64,000 nt of DNA from an uncultured Lachnoclostridium sp. (lineage in GTDB: Bacteria > Bacillota > Clostridia > Lachnospirales > Lachnospiraceae): NCBI GenBank assembly GCA_944381625.1, contig CALWLW010000001.1:248001-312000 (forward strand). The letters are read 5' to 3'. How positions within the stretch are numbered: position 1 is the stretch's first letter; every line of letters starts with the position of its first letter. This document shows, one piece after another, positions 41,806-49,882 of this stretch. The position numbers and the translations under genes were made by a program. Below the pieces are notes generated by a model. It did no database searches. It saw only the letters and a program-made list of their open reading frames with translations, and was not told where the DNA came from.

Positions 41806-43884
41806 ATGGACAACGATATTCTTTCATTGATTCAATACTTACTGGCCACGCCTTTCCCGTCTCTGGAAGATATGGAGAAAGCGGCCGGAGTCACCAGACG
41901 CCAGTCGCTCTACCGTTTTGAGAAACTGAACCGCATCCTGAAAAGCGAACATGTCCCGGCTGTTACCTTCAGTTCCACGCCCGACAAGAAGGTTCTGCTG
42001 TCCCAGGAGGCTTCGGCCGCCCTGCAGAAACTCCTTCAGAGATCGGACGGGAAAGAGGCATATTTCTTCAGCAGGGATGAGCGGCTCATCTATATGTACC
42101 TGCTGCTCTTCATACATATGGATTATCTGTCGCTGAATCATTTTATTGACGCGCTGAAATGCAGCCGTTCCACCATTCTGGCCGATTTCAAGGAACTGAA
42201 GACGGTTCTTTCCGAGAGCGGCATCGAGATCTGCAATAACCGGAAGCAGGGTTATTATCTGGATGGACCTGAGGTGGAGATCCGGCGCTTTATGATCCAG
42301 GACGTGATCCGTACCCTGGCCGGACGTCAGGGGAACCAGTTATTTGACACTTTTATCAACGACTGGAAGCTGGACCTTTTCGGCTATGCCCGGCGGATCA
42401 TCGCGGAACTGGCCCAGAAATGGAATATCCGCATGATTGAGGCGCGCCTGACAGAATTTATCTATATCTTTATCTTTTTAAAGACCCGCCTGAAGAACGG
42501 CGTCCAGTACACCATGCCCTTCCCTGCCCAGGTGGAGACCGAGATGATCCCGTCTCTGAAGGAATATGATTTCACCACGGATCTTCTGAAGCAGTATCCG
42601 GAGGCCGGGCAGTTCGACGAACCGGACGTCCGCTACCTGACCTCCTGGGTGATCGGCATTTCATACGGAAGATTTAACGAGAATACCAAAGACCGGCTGC
42701 TCATCGGCCGCATGGCCAAGAATATTATGCTGCGGTTCGAGGCGTTAAGCGGTGTGCATCTGACGGGCAATAATAAAATTTTCGTACAGCTGTATGCCCA
42801 TCTCAGACCCGCTTACTACCGGCTTTTGTTTCGTCTGCCCATCTATAATCCGATCTGTGAAACGATCAAAAACGAATACGGGGAACTGTACCAGCTGATG
42901 ACGGAAGCGCTGAAGCCCTTCTCCGTCATGTTCCACGGCGGCATTCCCGACGATGAGGTCGCCTATCTGACGATCCATTTTGCCGCGGCCTTTTCCAAGG
43001 CCCGCGCGGAAGCGCCGGTGCGCCGGAAAAAAGCGCTGGTCATCTGCATCAACGGTGTGGGAAGCTCCACGATTCTTTACAACGAGCTGACGCAGATGTT
43101 TCCGGAGCTTCAGTTTCTTCCTCCCTGCGATACTTCCCACTGGGAAGATCTCAGTACGGAGGCCGACATCATCTTCACCACCAATCAGACGCCGCTGCAG
43201 GCTGCTGAGCTGTCGATCCCTGTGATACGGGTGAACCCGGTCATGTCGGTGAATGAGAAAGCGGGAATCAATCGAAAGGTGCACCAGTGGCTGGGCACCC
43301 GGGTACCCAGCCAGCCCGATGTGGACGCTGTGATGAGCATTATCTCCAAATATGCGGAGATCCGCAATTATGATCATCTGTACCATGAACTGCTCTCCTA
43401 TTTCAGCGAGGCAGAGCTTCCGGATACGCCCATGGAAATCCGGCTCCATCTGACCGATATGGTCTGGCCTGAGATCATCAGCCTCCATCTGCACGCCGGC
43501 AGCCGGGAAGAGGCCATCCGCATGGCCTACGCCCCCATGCTGCAGCAGCACTGCGTACTGGACAAATACGTGGACGAGGCCGCCCAGACAGAAAGCGGCT
43601 ATATGGTCATCGCCAAACATATCGCCCTGCCCCACACCAAGCCGGAGGCAGGCGCCATCTCCTGCGCCCTGGGCATCGGCGTCCTGGACGAACCCATACG
43701 TTTCGGCAACAAGGAAAACGATCCGGTGAAATATATCTTCGCCCTCAGCGCCGTGGACAACTCCACCCATCTGGCCGCCATGGCAGAACTGATCCGTCTG
43801 TTCAACGATCCGGATTTCTTCACGCTTCTGGATACGTCGGACGATCCCCACGAAGTAATGGCCTATATCCGCTCCCATCTGTGA
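41806..43884 (+). CDS. PRD- and PTS-domain transcriptional activator (MtlR/ManR-like)
   Basis: This 692-residue regulator has an N-terminal helix-turn-helix (EDMEKAAGVTRRQSLYRFEK, 20-40) and a second HTH region near 105-145, two PRD domains (about 190-290 and 295-400, with conserved His in the LTGNNKIFVQLYAHLRPAYY segment), an EIIB-like domain with a P-loop Cys (LVICINGVGSSTILYNEL) and a C-terminal EIIA-type domain with active His (HIALPHTKPEAGA). Phosphotransfer at these sites by the PTS normally tunes activity. GGGGGAC precedes the ATG. It probably activates the ascorbate-type PTS operon transcribed towards it from 48875. Confidence 0.88.
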   Translation: MDNDILSLIQYLLATPFPSLEDMEKAAGVTRRQSLYRFEKLNRILKSEHVPAVTFSSTPDKKVLLSQEASAALQKLLQRSDGKEAYFFSRDERLIYMYLLLFIHMDYLSLNHFIDALKCSRSTILADFKELKTVLSESGIEICNNRKQGYYLDGPEVEIRRFMIQDVIRTLAGRQGNQLFDTFINDWKLDLFGYARRIIAELAQKWNIRMIEARLTEFIYIFIFLKTRLKNGVQYTMPFPAQVETEMIPSLKEYDFTTDLLKQYPEAGQFDEPDVRYLTSWVIGISYGRFNENTKDRLLIGRMAKNIMLRFEALSGVHLTGNNKIFVQLYAHLRPAYYRLLFRLPIYNPICETIKNEYGELYQLMTEALKPFSVMFHGGIPDDEVAYLTIHFAAAFSKARAEAPVRRKKALVICINGVGSSTILYNELTQMFPELQFLPPCDTSHWEDLSTEADIIFTTNQTPLQAAELSIPVIRVNPVMSVNEKAGINRKVHQWLGTRVPSQPDVDAVMSIISKYAEIRNYDHLYHELLSYFSEAELPDTPMEIRLHLTDMVWPEIISLHLHAGSREEAIRMAYAPMLQQHCVLDKYVDEAAQTESGYMVIAKHIALPHTKPEAGAISCALGIGVLDEPIRFGNKENDPVKYIFALSAVDNSTHLAAMAELIRLFNDPDFFTLLDTSDDPHEVMAYIRSHL

Positions 43885-43901
43885 GCGGATACAGGCCATT
43901 T
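43857..43901. terminator. Hairpin at the end of the PRD activator gene
   Basis: Eighteen-base arms with two mismatches (about 43857-43874 and 43881-43898) span the stop codon. It lies between the convergent PRD gene and the membrane-protein gene at 43916, so it may serve both. Confidence 0.55.
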
Positions 43902-43915
43902 GGCTGTTTCTAAGG

Positions 43916-44404
43916 TTATTTTTTCATTTTTTCCGTCTTCACCAGGTCGATCCCATGCTTTTTCAGGCAATCCACCGTTTTTTGCTCCACCTCGTCCAGT
44001 TTTCCGCTCTGAAAGGGATAGATCACCCCGGCATAGTACCAGCCTGAAGGATGTTCCACGTTATCTCCCCGGAAGAAAAGTTTCAGTGTGAAGCGGGTGC
44101 GAATTCTTCTGGCCTCCTTGACCTGACGGTATTTCATTTCCCTGGGCTTTCCAGGCAGGTAGTAGATCGTCAGACCGTCCCGTCCGAACTCGCAGACCGG
44201 TTTCTTCCGGATCAGCTTGCTCCCGTACCGGAACATTGCTTTCACATCGAACCAGAGTCCTGTGATTCCCAGAAAAGAAAACAGATACCACCCGACGGCG
44301 AAAAAGGCAATAGAGGCAATCATCAGAAGGATCATCAAAAGAAGGAGCAGCCCCGTGTACAGAGCCAGCCTTCCCCGGTCTTCCTGAATGACATATTCCT
44401 TCAT
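43916..44404 (-). CDS. Small membrane protein with PH-like (YcxB-type) domain
   Basis: This 162-residue protein has two adjacent N-terminal transmembrane helices (about 15-55) and a cytoplasmic domain with a basic strand-rich segment (FGRDGLTIYYLPG, YRQVKEARRIRTRFTLKLFF) resembling YcxB-like PH domains. It is the last gene of the PTS/aldolase operon, 15 nt after the DHDPS-family gene. No catalytic motif is seen; function unknown. Confidence 0.55.
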   Translation of the reverse strand: MKEYVIQEDRGRLALYTGLLLLLMILLMIASIAFFAVGWYLFSFLGITGLWFDVKAMFRYGSKLIRKKPVCEFGRDGLTIYYLPGKPREMKYRQVKEARRIRTRFTLKLFFRGDNVEHPSGWYYAGVIYPFQSGKLDEVEQKTVDCLKKHGIDLVKTEKMKK

Positions 44405-44419
44405 CCTGTCCGTCCCTTT

Positions 44420-45313
44420 CTATTTATACAGATTGTAGTATCTCAGCATCTCTTTGATCTTCTCATCATCCTCAGCGGACAATTTCTGTACCGGCATTCT
44501 GGCCGGTCCGATCTGGGCGACACCGGAAAGCTCTGTGGCGCGCTTCATGACGCTGGGCACCGTCCCCAGTCCCAGGACGCCGCGCAGGACGTCGATATCT
44601 TTCTGAAGCTTCTCGGCTTCAGCGGTATTGCCCTCTCCCAGCGCCTTGTCCAGGCCCACCAGCGTGTCCACGATCACGTTGCTGGTGCCTGCCACTGCGG
44701 CTACGGCGCCGATGCTGTACGCATAGGAGATCTTGGAGTCAGATCCAACCAGGAGACAGAAATCTTTTTTCTTTGCGATGTCCGCATAAGCGTTCAGAGT
44801 ATCCACGTTTCCGCTGCTGTCCTTGATACCCACAATGTTGGGGATGTCGGCCAGGCGGTCCACCAGCTCCGGATCCAGCGGGCAGCCGGTAGCCTTGGGA
44901 ATATTGTAGAGGATAATGGGGATCTTCACGCTGGACGCCACCTTCTGATAGTGTGCGTACAGATTTTCATTGGTGGGTTTCAGGAAATACGGAGTGATCA
45001 CAGAGAGCGCGTCCACTCCCGCTTCTTCCATCTTCTGCGCCAGGCGCACCGTCTCCCTGGTAGAACAGCATCCTGCACCTGCGTATACCGGTACTCTGTG
45101 GTTCACGATCTCTACTACTTTTTTCGTAAACTCGATCTTCTCCTGCTCGTCGATCACATGGAACTCTCCGTTGCTGCCAAGGATGAAGATTCCTTTCACT
45201 CCGTGTTCGATCAGATGGTTGATCAGTTTTTCTGTGGCTTCATAATTGATGTTCTGATCCTCGTCGTCATAAAACGGGGTCACGATTGGTGTGATGATTC
45301 CTTCGATTTTCAT
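44420..45313 (-). CDS. DHDPS/N-acetylneuraminate lyase family aldolase
   Basis: This 297-residue class I TIM-barrel aldolase forms a Schiff base through the Lys in VGIKDSSGN. Other family residues are seen in GIITPIVTPF, GSNGEFHV, YAGAGCCSTRETV, ITPYFLKP and ILYNIPKATG (catalytic Tyr). True DapA is one possibility, but the setting beside a PTS, another aldolase and a sugar isomerase points to cleavage of a 2-keto-3-deoxy sugar acid to pyruvate and an aldehyde. The ATG at 45313 uses the GGAGG at the end of the isomerase gene; the in-frame start at 45349 is rejected. Confidence 0.85.
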   Translation of the reverse strand: MKIEGIITPIVTPFYDDEDQNINYEATEKLINHLIEHGVKGIFILGSNGEFHVIDEQEKIEFTKKVVEIVNHRVPVYAGAGCCSTRETVRLAQKMEEAGVDALSVITPYFLKPTNENLYAHYQKVASSVKIPIILYNIPKATGCPLDPELVDRLADIPNIVGIKDSSGNVDTLNAYADIAKKKDFCLLVGSDSKISYAYSIGAVAAVAGTSNVIVDTLVGLDKALGEGNTAEAEKLQKDIDVLRGVLGLGTVPSVMKRATELSGVAQIGPARMPVQKLSAEDDEKIKEMLRYYNLYK

Positions 45314-45314
45314 T

Positions 45315-45929
45315 TTATTTTCCCTCCGTATCTCTGATGCTCTTGCCAAGGCTTCCGCCCGGATGCCACTTCACATACTGCTGCGGCGTCAGGTTCCTCT
45401 CGTTCTGGAGCAGTATGCTCAGGCTCTGGAGCATGATAATCTCCACCAGGATCGACGCGCGGGGCGGTTTGTTCATGGAATCGCCTTCCTGATCCACGCC
45501 TGCGGTCAGCGCCACGTCGCCTTTCTTTGCCAGCCAGGACTCCGGCTTTCCTGTAAGGGAGATGATTTTGGCTCCGTTGTTTTTCAGCGTCTCCACCGTC
45601 GCCTTCAGTTCCGCAGTCTCTCCGCTGTTGGAGATCGCGATCACCACATCGCCCGGCATTACCTGCCCCGCGCTGCCATGTACGCACTCCGTACCGTGAA
45701 GCTCATAGGTGGGCGTTCCTGTGGAGGAAAGCAGGGAAGCCGCGTAGCCCGCCACATGGCCCGGCTTGCCGATCCCCGTCACATGGACGCGGTTATGATT
45801 TTTCTCTGCCTCCAGGATCAATTCCTTTGCTGCGGCCAAAGCTTCCGTATCGATGCTGTCAGCAAATTTCTTTACCTCTCCCAGTTCGATGTCCAGAAAC
45901 TCTTTCACCTGTTCTTCTACTGTCTTCAT
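45315..45929 (-). CDS. SIS-domain sugar-phosphate isomerase (KpsF/GutQ-like)
   Basis: This 204-residue protein has one SIS domain: GIGKPGHVAGYAASLLSSTG, HGTECVHGSAGQV, ISNSGETAEL, TGKPESWLAKKGD and the terminal HPGGSLGK typical of D-arabinose-5-phosphate isomerases (KdsD, KpsF, GutQ). The C-terminal CBS pair of KdsD is absent, so this is a short form. It should convert an aldose- to a ketose-phosphate. The gene lies between the two aldolase genes, separated from the downstream one by about 1 nt. Confidence 0.83.
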   Translation of the reverse strand: MKTVEEQVKEFLDIELGEVKKFADSIDTEALAAAKELILEAEKNHNRVHVTGIGKPGHVAGYAASLLSSTGTPTYELHGTECVHGSAGQVMPGDVVIAISNSGETAELKATVETLKNNGAKIISLTGKPESWLAKKGDVALTAGVDQEGDSMNKPPRASILVEIIMLQSLSILLQNERNLTPQQYVKWHPGGSLGKSIRDTEGK

Positions 45930-45950
45930 AAAAGACCTCCTTCTTTCTGT

Positions 45951-46715
45951 CTACTCTTCACATGCCTTTACCGCATGTTTCATGCCGTCTCTCAATAGAT
46001 TGGTATCAATGGCGGAAACGATCAGATCCACATTCTCCCAGAAATATCTGATCAGCTTCATGGAACCAATGATTCCGAATGCCTTTCCATGACGGCGGCA
46101 GGCCTCTGCAATCTGCCCGATCACCGCCAGCTCCCTTTCATCCATAACATTATCGGGAATCCCCATGGAGATCCCCAGGTCGCACGGTCCCACAATCGCC
46201 GCGTCTACCCCTTCCACAGACAGGATCTCATCTGCATGCTCCGCTCCTTTCATCGTCTCAATCTGAACGATCGTCAAAGTACGGGCATTCATCTTTTTCA
46301 TATTCTCCTCATGGTTCCCGCTGGGCCCATAGTGTGTGTTGGCGCCGCCGGAGTAGCTTCTTTGCCCAACTGGAGGATATTTACTCCAGGACACCAGCTT
46401 CCTGGCGTCCTCCCGGCTCTCGATCATGGGAACCATCACACCGGACGCCCCATAATCCAGGATCTTTGACACATCCGCCCTGGCAAGCTGCGGCACCCGC
46501 ACCACAGAAGGGATCCCGGAGGCGTTGCCCAGCACCATAAGGTCATGAATCTGCTCATAGGAGAGCGTCCCATGCTCACAGTCATAAAAAAGGAAATCCA
46601 TGCCGGCCTCTTCTGCCATCAGCACCAGGGACGGATGTCCCAGCGCCTTGACCAGGATGCCGCATGCTTTTTTGTTTTTTATCGTCTCTTTGATGTCCAT
46701 AACTTCGTCTGTCAT
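45951..46715 (-). CDS. HpcH/HpaI family aldolase
   Basis: This 254-residue class II aldolase of the HpcH/HpaI/GarL family has DFLFYDCEHGTLSYEQ, VVRVPQLARADVSKILDYGA, GVMVPMIESREDA, IVQIETMKGAEHADEI (metal-binding Glu) and VGPCDLGISMG (Asp). It should split a 2-keto-3-deoxy acid, or condense pyruvate with an aldehyde. AAGGAA lies before the ATG. It follows the PTS permease gene after a strong hairpin (46730-46760) and precedes the isomerase gene. Confidence 0.87.
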   Translation of the reverse strand: MTDEVMDIKETIKNKKACGILVKALGHPSLVLMAEEAGMDFLFYDCEHGTLSYEQIHDLMVLGNASGIPSVVRVPQLARADVSKILDYGASGVMVPMIESREDARKLVSWSKYPPVGQRSYSGGANTHYGPSGNHEENMKKMNARTLTIVQIETMKGAEHADEILSVEGVDAAIVGPCDLGISMGIPDNVMDERELAVIGQIAEACRRHGKAFGIIGSMKLIRYFWENVDLIVSAIDTNLLRDGMKHAVKACEE

Positions 46716-46729
46716 TTTCCTTCATATGA

Positions 46730-46760
46730 CAATGACAAGGGAGAGAATCCCTTGTCATTG
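46730..46760 (-). promoter_or_regulatory. Intercistronic hairpin between PTS EIIC and aldolase genes
   Basis: Perfect 13-bp arms (46730-46742 and 46748-46760) with a 5-nt loop and no T run. This suits differential mRNA stability or partial termination, keeping transporter mRNA above enzyme mRNA. Confidence 0.6.
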
Positions 46761-46777
46761 CCGGTATCATTCAACTA

Positions 46778-48067
46778 TTAGTGGAAGATTCCAAGAATCC
46801 AGTGCATGATTGCGCCGATGATATTGTAGTCCACATTCGGGAAGGATGCGCCTGCAATACCCAGTGCAGAGAATGCCGGATACAGGATCAGCGGAAGTCC
46901 GGTCAGAGCCATACCTACGATGAAGGAGCCAACCAGAGCGCCTTTCCATCCGCCGTACGCATTTCCGAACACGCCGCAGGTACCACCGGAGAAGAAGCAG
47001 ATACCTGCTGCCGGAATCATGATCGTAGGACTGTGGAATGCAACCATCAGAGCCATTGCAGCCAGGCCACCCAGGAAGGATCCGATGAATCCAACCAGCA
47101 CTGCGGTCGGTGCGAACGGGAAGATAGCCGGGCAGTCCACGGCCGGTTTGGAGTTCGGGATGTACTTCTCAGAGATGGCAACGAATGCTGCGGTAATCTC
47201 TGCGATGAACTGACGAACACCATAGATCAGGACGCTCATACCTGCTGCAAACTGCAGACCCTGCAGGATCGGATAGAGGAACCAAACGTCGTTTCCTGCG
47301 TACTCCAGAACAACGTCCATGTTGCCGTTTACTACGCATGCAACTACTGCGATGTAGAACAGTACTACCATGAACAGAGCCACAGAGAAGATGAAGTCTC
47401 TGAACAGTTCGAAGAATTTCGGAAGATGCAGATTGCTGGAATCATCAGACTCGTTCTTGCCAACTCCCATCTTGGAGAACAGAAGTCCGACATAACCGGA
47501 AAATGCATAACCGATACAGTTAAAGTGACCCATAGCCAGGTTGTCCGCGCCCACGATCTTGTTCATGAACGGCTGGCAGAGCGTCGGAAGAGCAGCTCCG
47601 AAGAATCCAAGCAGGATACCGCCAAGAATCACCGTCACCACCAGCGGCATATCGTTGGCAATGAAGATCAGCGCGATTACGCATGCAAAATACAGGAAGT
47701 GCTGGCCTGTAAGGAAGATAGCCTTAAACTTCGTGAATTTTGCCACAATCAGGTTTACTACAAAACCAAGTACCATAACCAGCGCCACCTCGGTGCCGTA
47801 AGTGTCCAGCGCAAGGCCGGTAGCAACCTCCACCTGAGTGGTAACGCCTTCAATACCGAAAGCAGTGTTGAACAGAGTCGTAAATGTGGTTACGCATGCG
47901 GACATCGCATTGGAACCGATATTGAATACCATAAAGCCGATCACCGTCTTCATGGTTCCGCTGATCACGTCCGTAGCCGGTTTCTTCTGAAGCAGAAGGC
48001 CGACCAGGGCGATCACTCCCATAATCAGTGACGTATTCCGACACTGGGCCATAATTGCATCTAACAT
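46778..48067 (-). CDS. PTS EIIC permease, ascorbate (UlaA/SgaT) type
   Basis: This 429-residue membrane protein has about eleven hydrophobic segments and UlaA-family blocks: TPLIMG-like TSLIMGVIALVGLLLQKKPA, GTMKTVIGFMVFNIGSNA, ALPTLCQPFMNKIVGAD, MSVLIYGVRQFIAEITAAF and FGNAYGGWKGALVGSFIVG. It should transport and phosphorylate its sugar together with the separately encoded EIIB and EIIA. Ascorbate itself is uncertain: the operon has no recognisable UlaG lactonase, UlaD decarboxylase or UlaE/UlaF homologues, so the substrate is probably another sugar acid or polyol. Confidence 0.87.
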   Translation of the reverse strand: MLDAIMAQCRNTSLIMGVIALVGLLLQKKPATDVISGTMKTVIGFMVFNIGSNAMSACVTTFTTLFNTAFGIEGVTTQVEVATGLALDTYGTEVALVMVLGFVVNLIVAKFTKFKAIFLTGQHFLYFACVIALIFIANDMPLVVTVILGGILLGFFGAALPTLCQPFMNKIVGADNLAMGHFNCIGYAFSGYVGLLFSKMGVGKNESDDSSNLHLPKFFELFRDFIFSVALFMVVLFYIAVVACVVNGNMDVVLEYAGNDVWFLYPILQGLQFAAGMSVLIYGVRQFIAEITAAFVAISEKYIPNSKPAVDCPAIFPFAPTAVLVGFIGSFLGGLAAMALMVAFHSPTIMIPAAGICFFSGGTCGVFGNAYGGWKGALVGSFIVGMALTGLPLILYPAFSALGIAGASFPNVDYNIIGAIMHWILGIFH

Positions 48068-48119
48068 TATGTACTCCCTCCTTGTATTATTTTATAGTGT
48101 TCGATGCTTTGTCTTTGGA

Positions 48120-48404
48120 TTATTTTCCTTCTTTTGCAGCCAGGAACTCTTCCATCTTCGCTTTCATCTCCGCTTTGTCCATGATGTTGCGGATGCCGAG
48201 CGCGTATGGAACCTTGTCCTTCAGCTCATTGGAAAGGTCGTCCATGGTAATTACCAGGTCGCCGTTGAATCCCATGAGGGAATCCAGGTTTCCATGCTCC
48301 GTCTGAATCGGGAAATTATTCTCGCTGATCACCTGATCCGCTTTGATCTTCAGCAGCATGCTGGAACCCATCCCCGCGCGGCAGCAAACTAACGCTTTGT
48401 ACAT
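48120..48404 (-). CDS. PTS EIIB component, ascorbate/lactate-type fold
   Basis: This 94-residue cytoplasmic phosphocarrier has the P-loop with active Cys near residue 8 (ALVCCRAGMGSSMLLKIKAD). Two adjacent cysteines are present; the family's phosphorylated one is the Cys preceding xAGMGSS. It passes phosphate from EIIA to the sugar in EIIC. It lies 18 nt after the EIIA gene. Confidence 0.88.
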   Translation of the reverse strand: MYKALVCCRAGMGSSMLLKIKADQVISENNFPIQTEHGNLDSLMGFNGDLVITMDDLSNELKDKVPYALGIRNIMDKAEMKAKMEEFLAAKEGK

Positions 48405-48422
48405 AATTCAATCTCCTTTCTT

Positions 48423-48875
48423 TTACTCAGCACTTATTTTATTGATATAGGCCATAACCTCAGCCGGGTCCGTCGTCTTGTCCAACAGGTCGAAAAACTC
48501 CTTGTCTTCAAACAGGCCTGCCAGTTCGGCAAGCGCGTTTAAATGCTCGGAATTGCCTTCGGCACAAAGACAGAACATATATTTCACCGGATCATTCTCT
48601 TCGTTCCCGAATTCCACCGGCGTTTTTAAAGTAGCCACGCCAATGGCATTTTCCAGAGCGCCTGATTCCGGTCTGGCATGAGGCAAAGCCACGTGCTTTG
48701 TCAACACAATATAAGGCCCCATCTCTTTGACTCCCTTTACAATGTCGTCAACATAGGACATCCTGGCCTTATGTTCATCCACCAGCGGCTGGGCAGCCTT
48801 ACGCACCGCATCCTCCCAGTTATCCGCCTCGATCTGCAGTCTGATCAGCTTCTCATTGACCAAATCCTTCAGCAT
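48423..48875 (-). CDS. PTS EIIA component (mannitol/fructose-type fold)
   Basis: This 150-residue phosphocarrier has the PTS_EIIA_2 active site LTKHVALPHARPESGAL with the phosphorylated His in LPHA. It also has the EENDPVKYMFCLCAEGNSEH block, close in sequence to the EIIA-like domain of the PRD activator at 41806-43884 (KENDPVKYIFALSAVDNSTH), so the two may have a common origin. First gene of the PTS/aldolase operon; AGAGGTGAT precedes the ATG. Confidence 0.88.
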   Translation of the reverse strand: MLKDLVNEKLIRLQIEADNWEDAVRKAAQPLVDEHKARMSYVDDIVKGVKEMGPYIVLTKHVALPHARPESGALENAIGVATLKTPVEFGNEENDPVKYMFCLCAEGNSEHLNALAELAGLFEDKEFFDLLDKTTDPAEVMAYINKISAE

Positions 48876-48935
48876 TTCCTATCACCTCTCCTCTCCATTC
48901 CTCATATAGAATGTCTCATTTCTTAAGCTATATTC

Positions 48936-48964
48936 ATCATAATCTATAGCCTTAAAATTTTCAA
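48936..48964 (-). promoter_or_regulatory. Promoter of the PTS/aldolase operon
   Basis: On the minus strand TTGAAA (48964-48959), a 17-bp spacer and TATGAT (48941-48936). Two related sequences, TTGGTTCAAC and CCAATTCAAC, lie just upstream (about 48971-49020) and may form an activator site. Confidence 0.6.
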
Positions 48965-49025
48965 TTCTGTTTTGGTTCAACTTTTGTCATCAAAGCTTAC
49001 AAAAGCCGTACCCAATTCAACCGCT

Positions 49026-49850
49026 CTATATGTCAATTTGCACGTACTGCTCTTTCAGCCACTGATTAATCTCCATCCCGATCAGCACAATATACATGAC
49101 AAAGTACAGCCAGAACATGAACAGTACCAGCGTAGTCAGACTCCCGTACATGTTGAACTGCCCGTTCCTCCATTCGATGTACACGGAAAACCCGAAGGAA
49201 AACAGGTACCAGCCCACCGCCGCGAATACGGCCCCTGGAAGCTGTTCCAGAAAACCGGCTTTCCTGTCCGGCAGTACCTTATACAGCAGGGCGAAGAAAA
49301 GGATGAACACCGCCAGCATCAGCACCAGGCGGAAGGAAAGAAGGATCCGGGTAAAGATGGCCAGAAACGGGAAATGTCCCTGGACAAACAGGTGGATGGA
49401 ATGTCCAAAGACAATCAGCAGCAGGGAGATCACCAGCAGCGCCACAAAAAACAAAGCGTAAAACGCCCCTCTGAGGCGCATGAGAATATAATTGGGATTC
49501 CTCTCCACCCGGCAGATGGAATTCATTCCCCGGTTCAGCGCCATAAAGCTCTTTCCCGCAGACCAGGCGGTGACGATGGCGGAGAGGGACACCGCCGCCA
49601 TCGTATGGCTGTACATCTCGTCCACAATTCCCAGAAGCCAGCTCTGGAACCCCAGCGGGACAATCTCCCGGATCAGGTCATAGATATCCGCTTTCCCGAT
49701 CTGTGTATACTGCACCAGGGACAGCAGCATGATCAGAAGCGGCAGAAAAGAAAGCATGATAAAATAAGCGGACTGAGCCGCATAAGCCCCCACATGGCTC
49801 CTCTCCATATTTCGTTTCATCTCCAGCGCCGCCCTGATCAGCCGCATCAT
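49026..49850 (-). CDS. YihY/BrkB family membrane protein
   Basis: This 274-residue inner-membrane protein has six predicted helices and family features: HVGAYAAQSAYFIMLSFLPL, AWSAGKSFMALNRGMNSICRV, LPDRKAGFLEQLPGAVFAAV and NMYGSLTTLVLFMFWLYFVM. Members were once annotated as ribonuclease BN, which is wrong; true function is unknown. It follows the SpoIID-like gene by 32 nt on the same strand. Confidence 0.88.
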   Translation of the reverse strand: MMRLIRAALEMKRNMERSHVGAYAAQSAYFIMLSFLPLLIMLLSLVQYTQIGKADIYDLIREIVPLGFQSWLLGIVDEMYSHTMAAVSLSAIVTAWSAGKSFMALNRGMNSICRVERNPNYILMRLRGAFYALFFVALLVISLLLIVFGHSIHLFVQGHFPFLAIFTRILLSFRLVLMLAVFILFFALLYKVLPDRKAGFLEQLPGAVFAAVGWYLFSFGFSVYIEWRNGQFNMYGSLTTLVLFMFWLYFVMYIVLIGMEINQWLKEQYVQIDI

Positions 49851-49882
49851 CCGTCCACTTCCTCTCTTTGTCTCTCATCTTA

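Noticed and set aside
42745..43899. 384-codon minus-strand frame over the PRD activator
   Set aside because: Shadow frame; the plus-strand PRD/EIIB/EIIA domains are clear.
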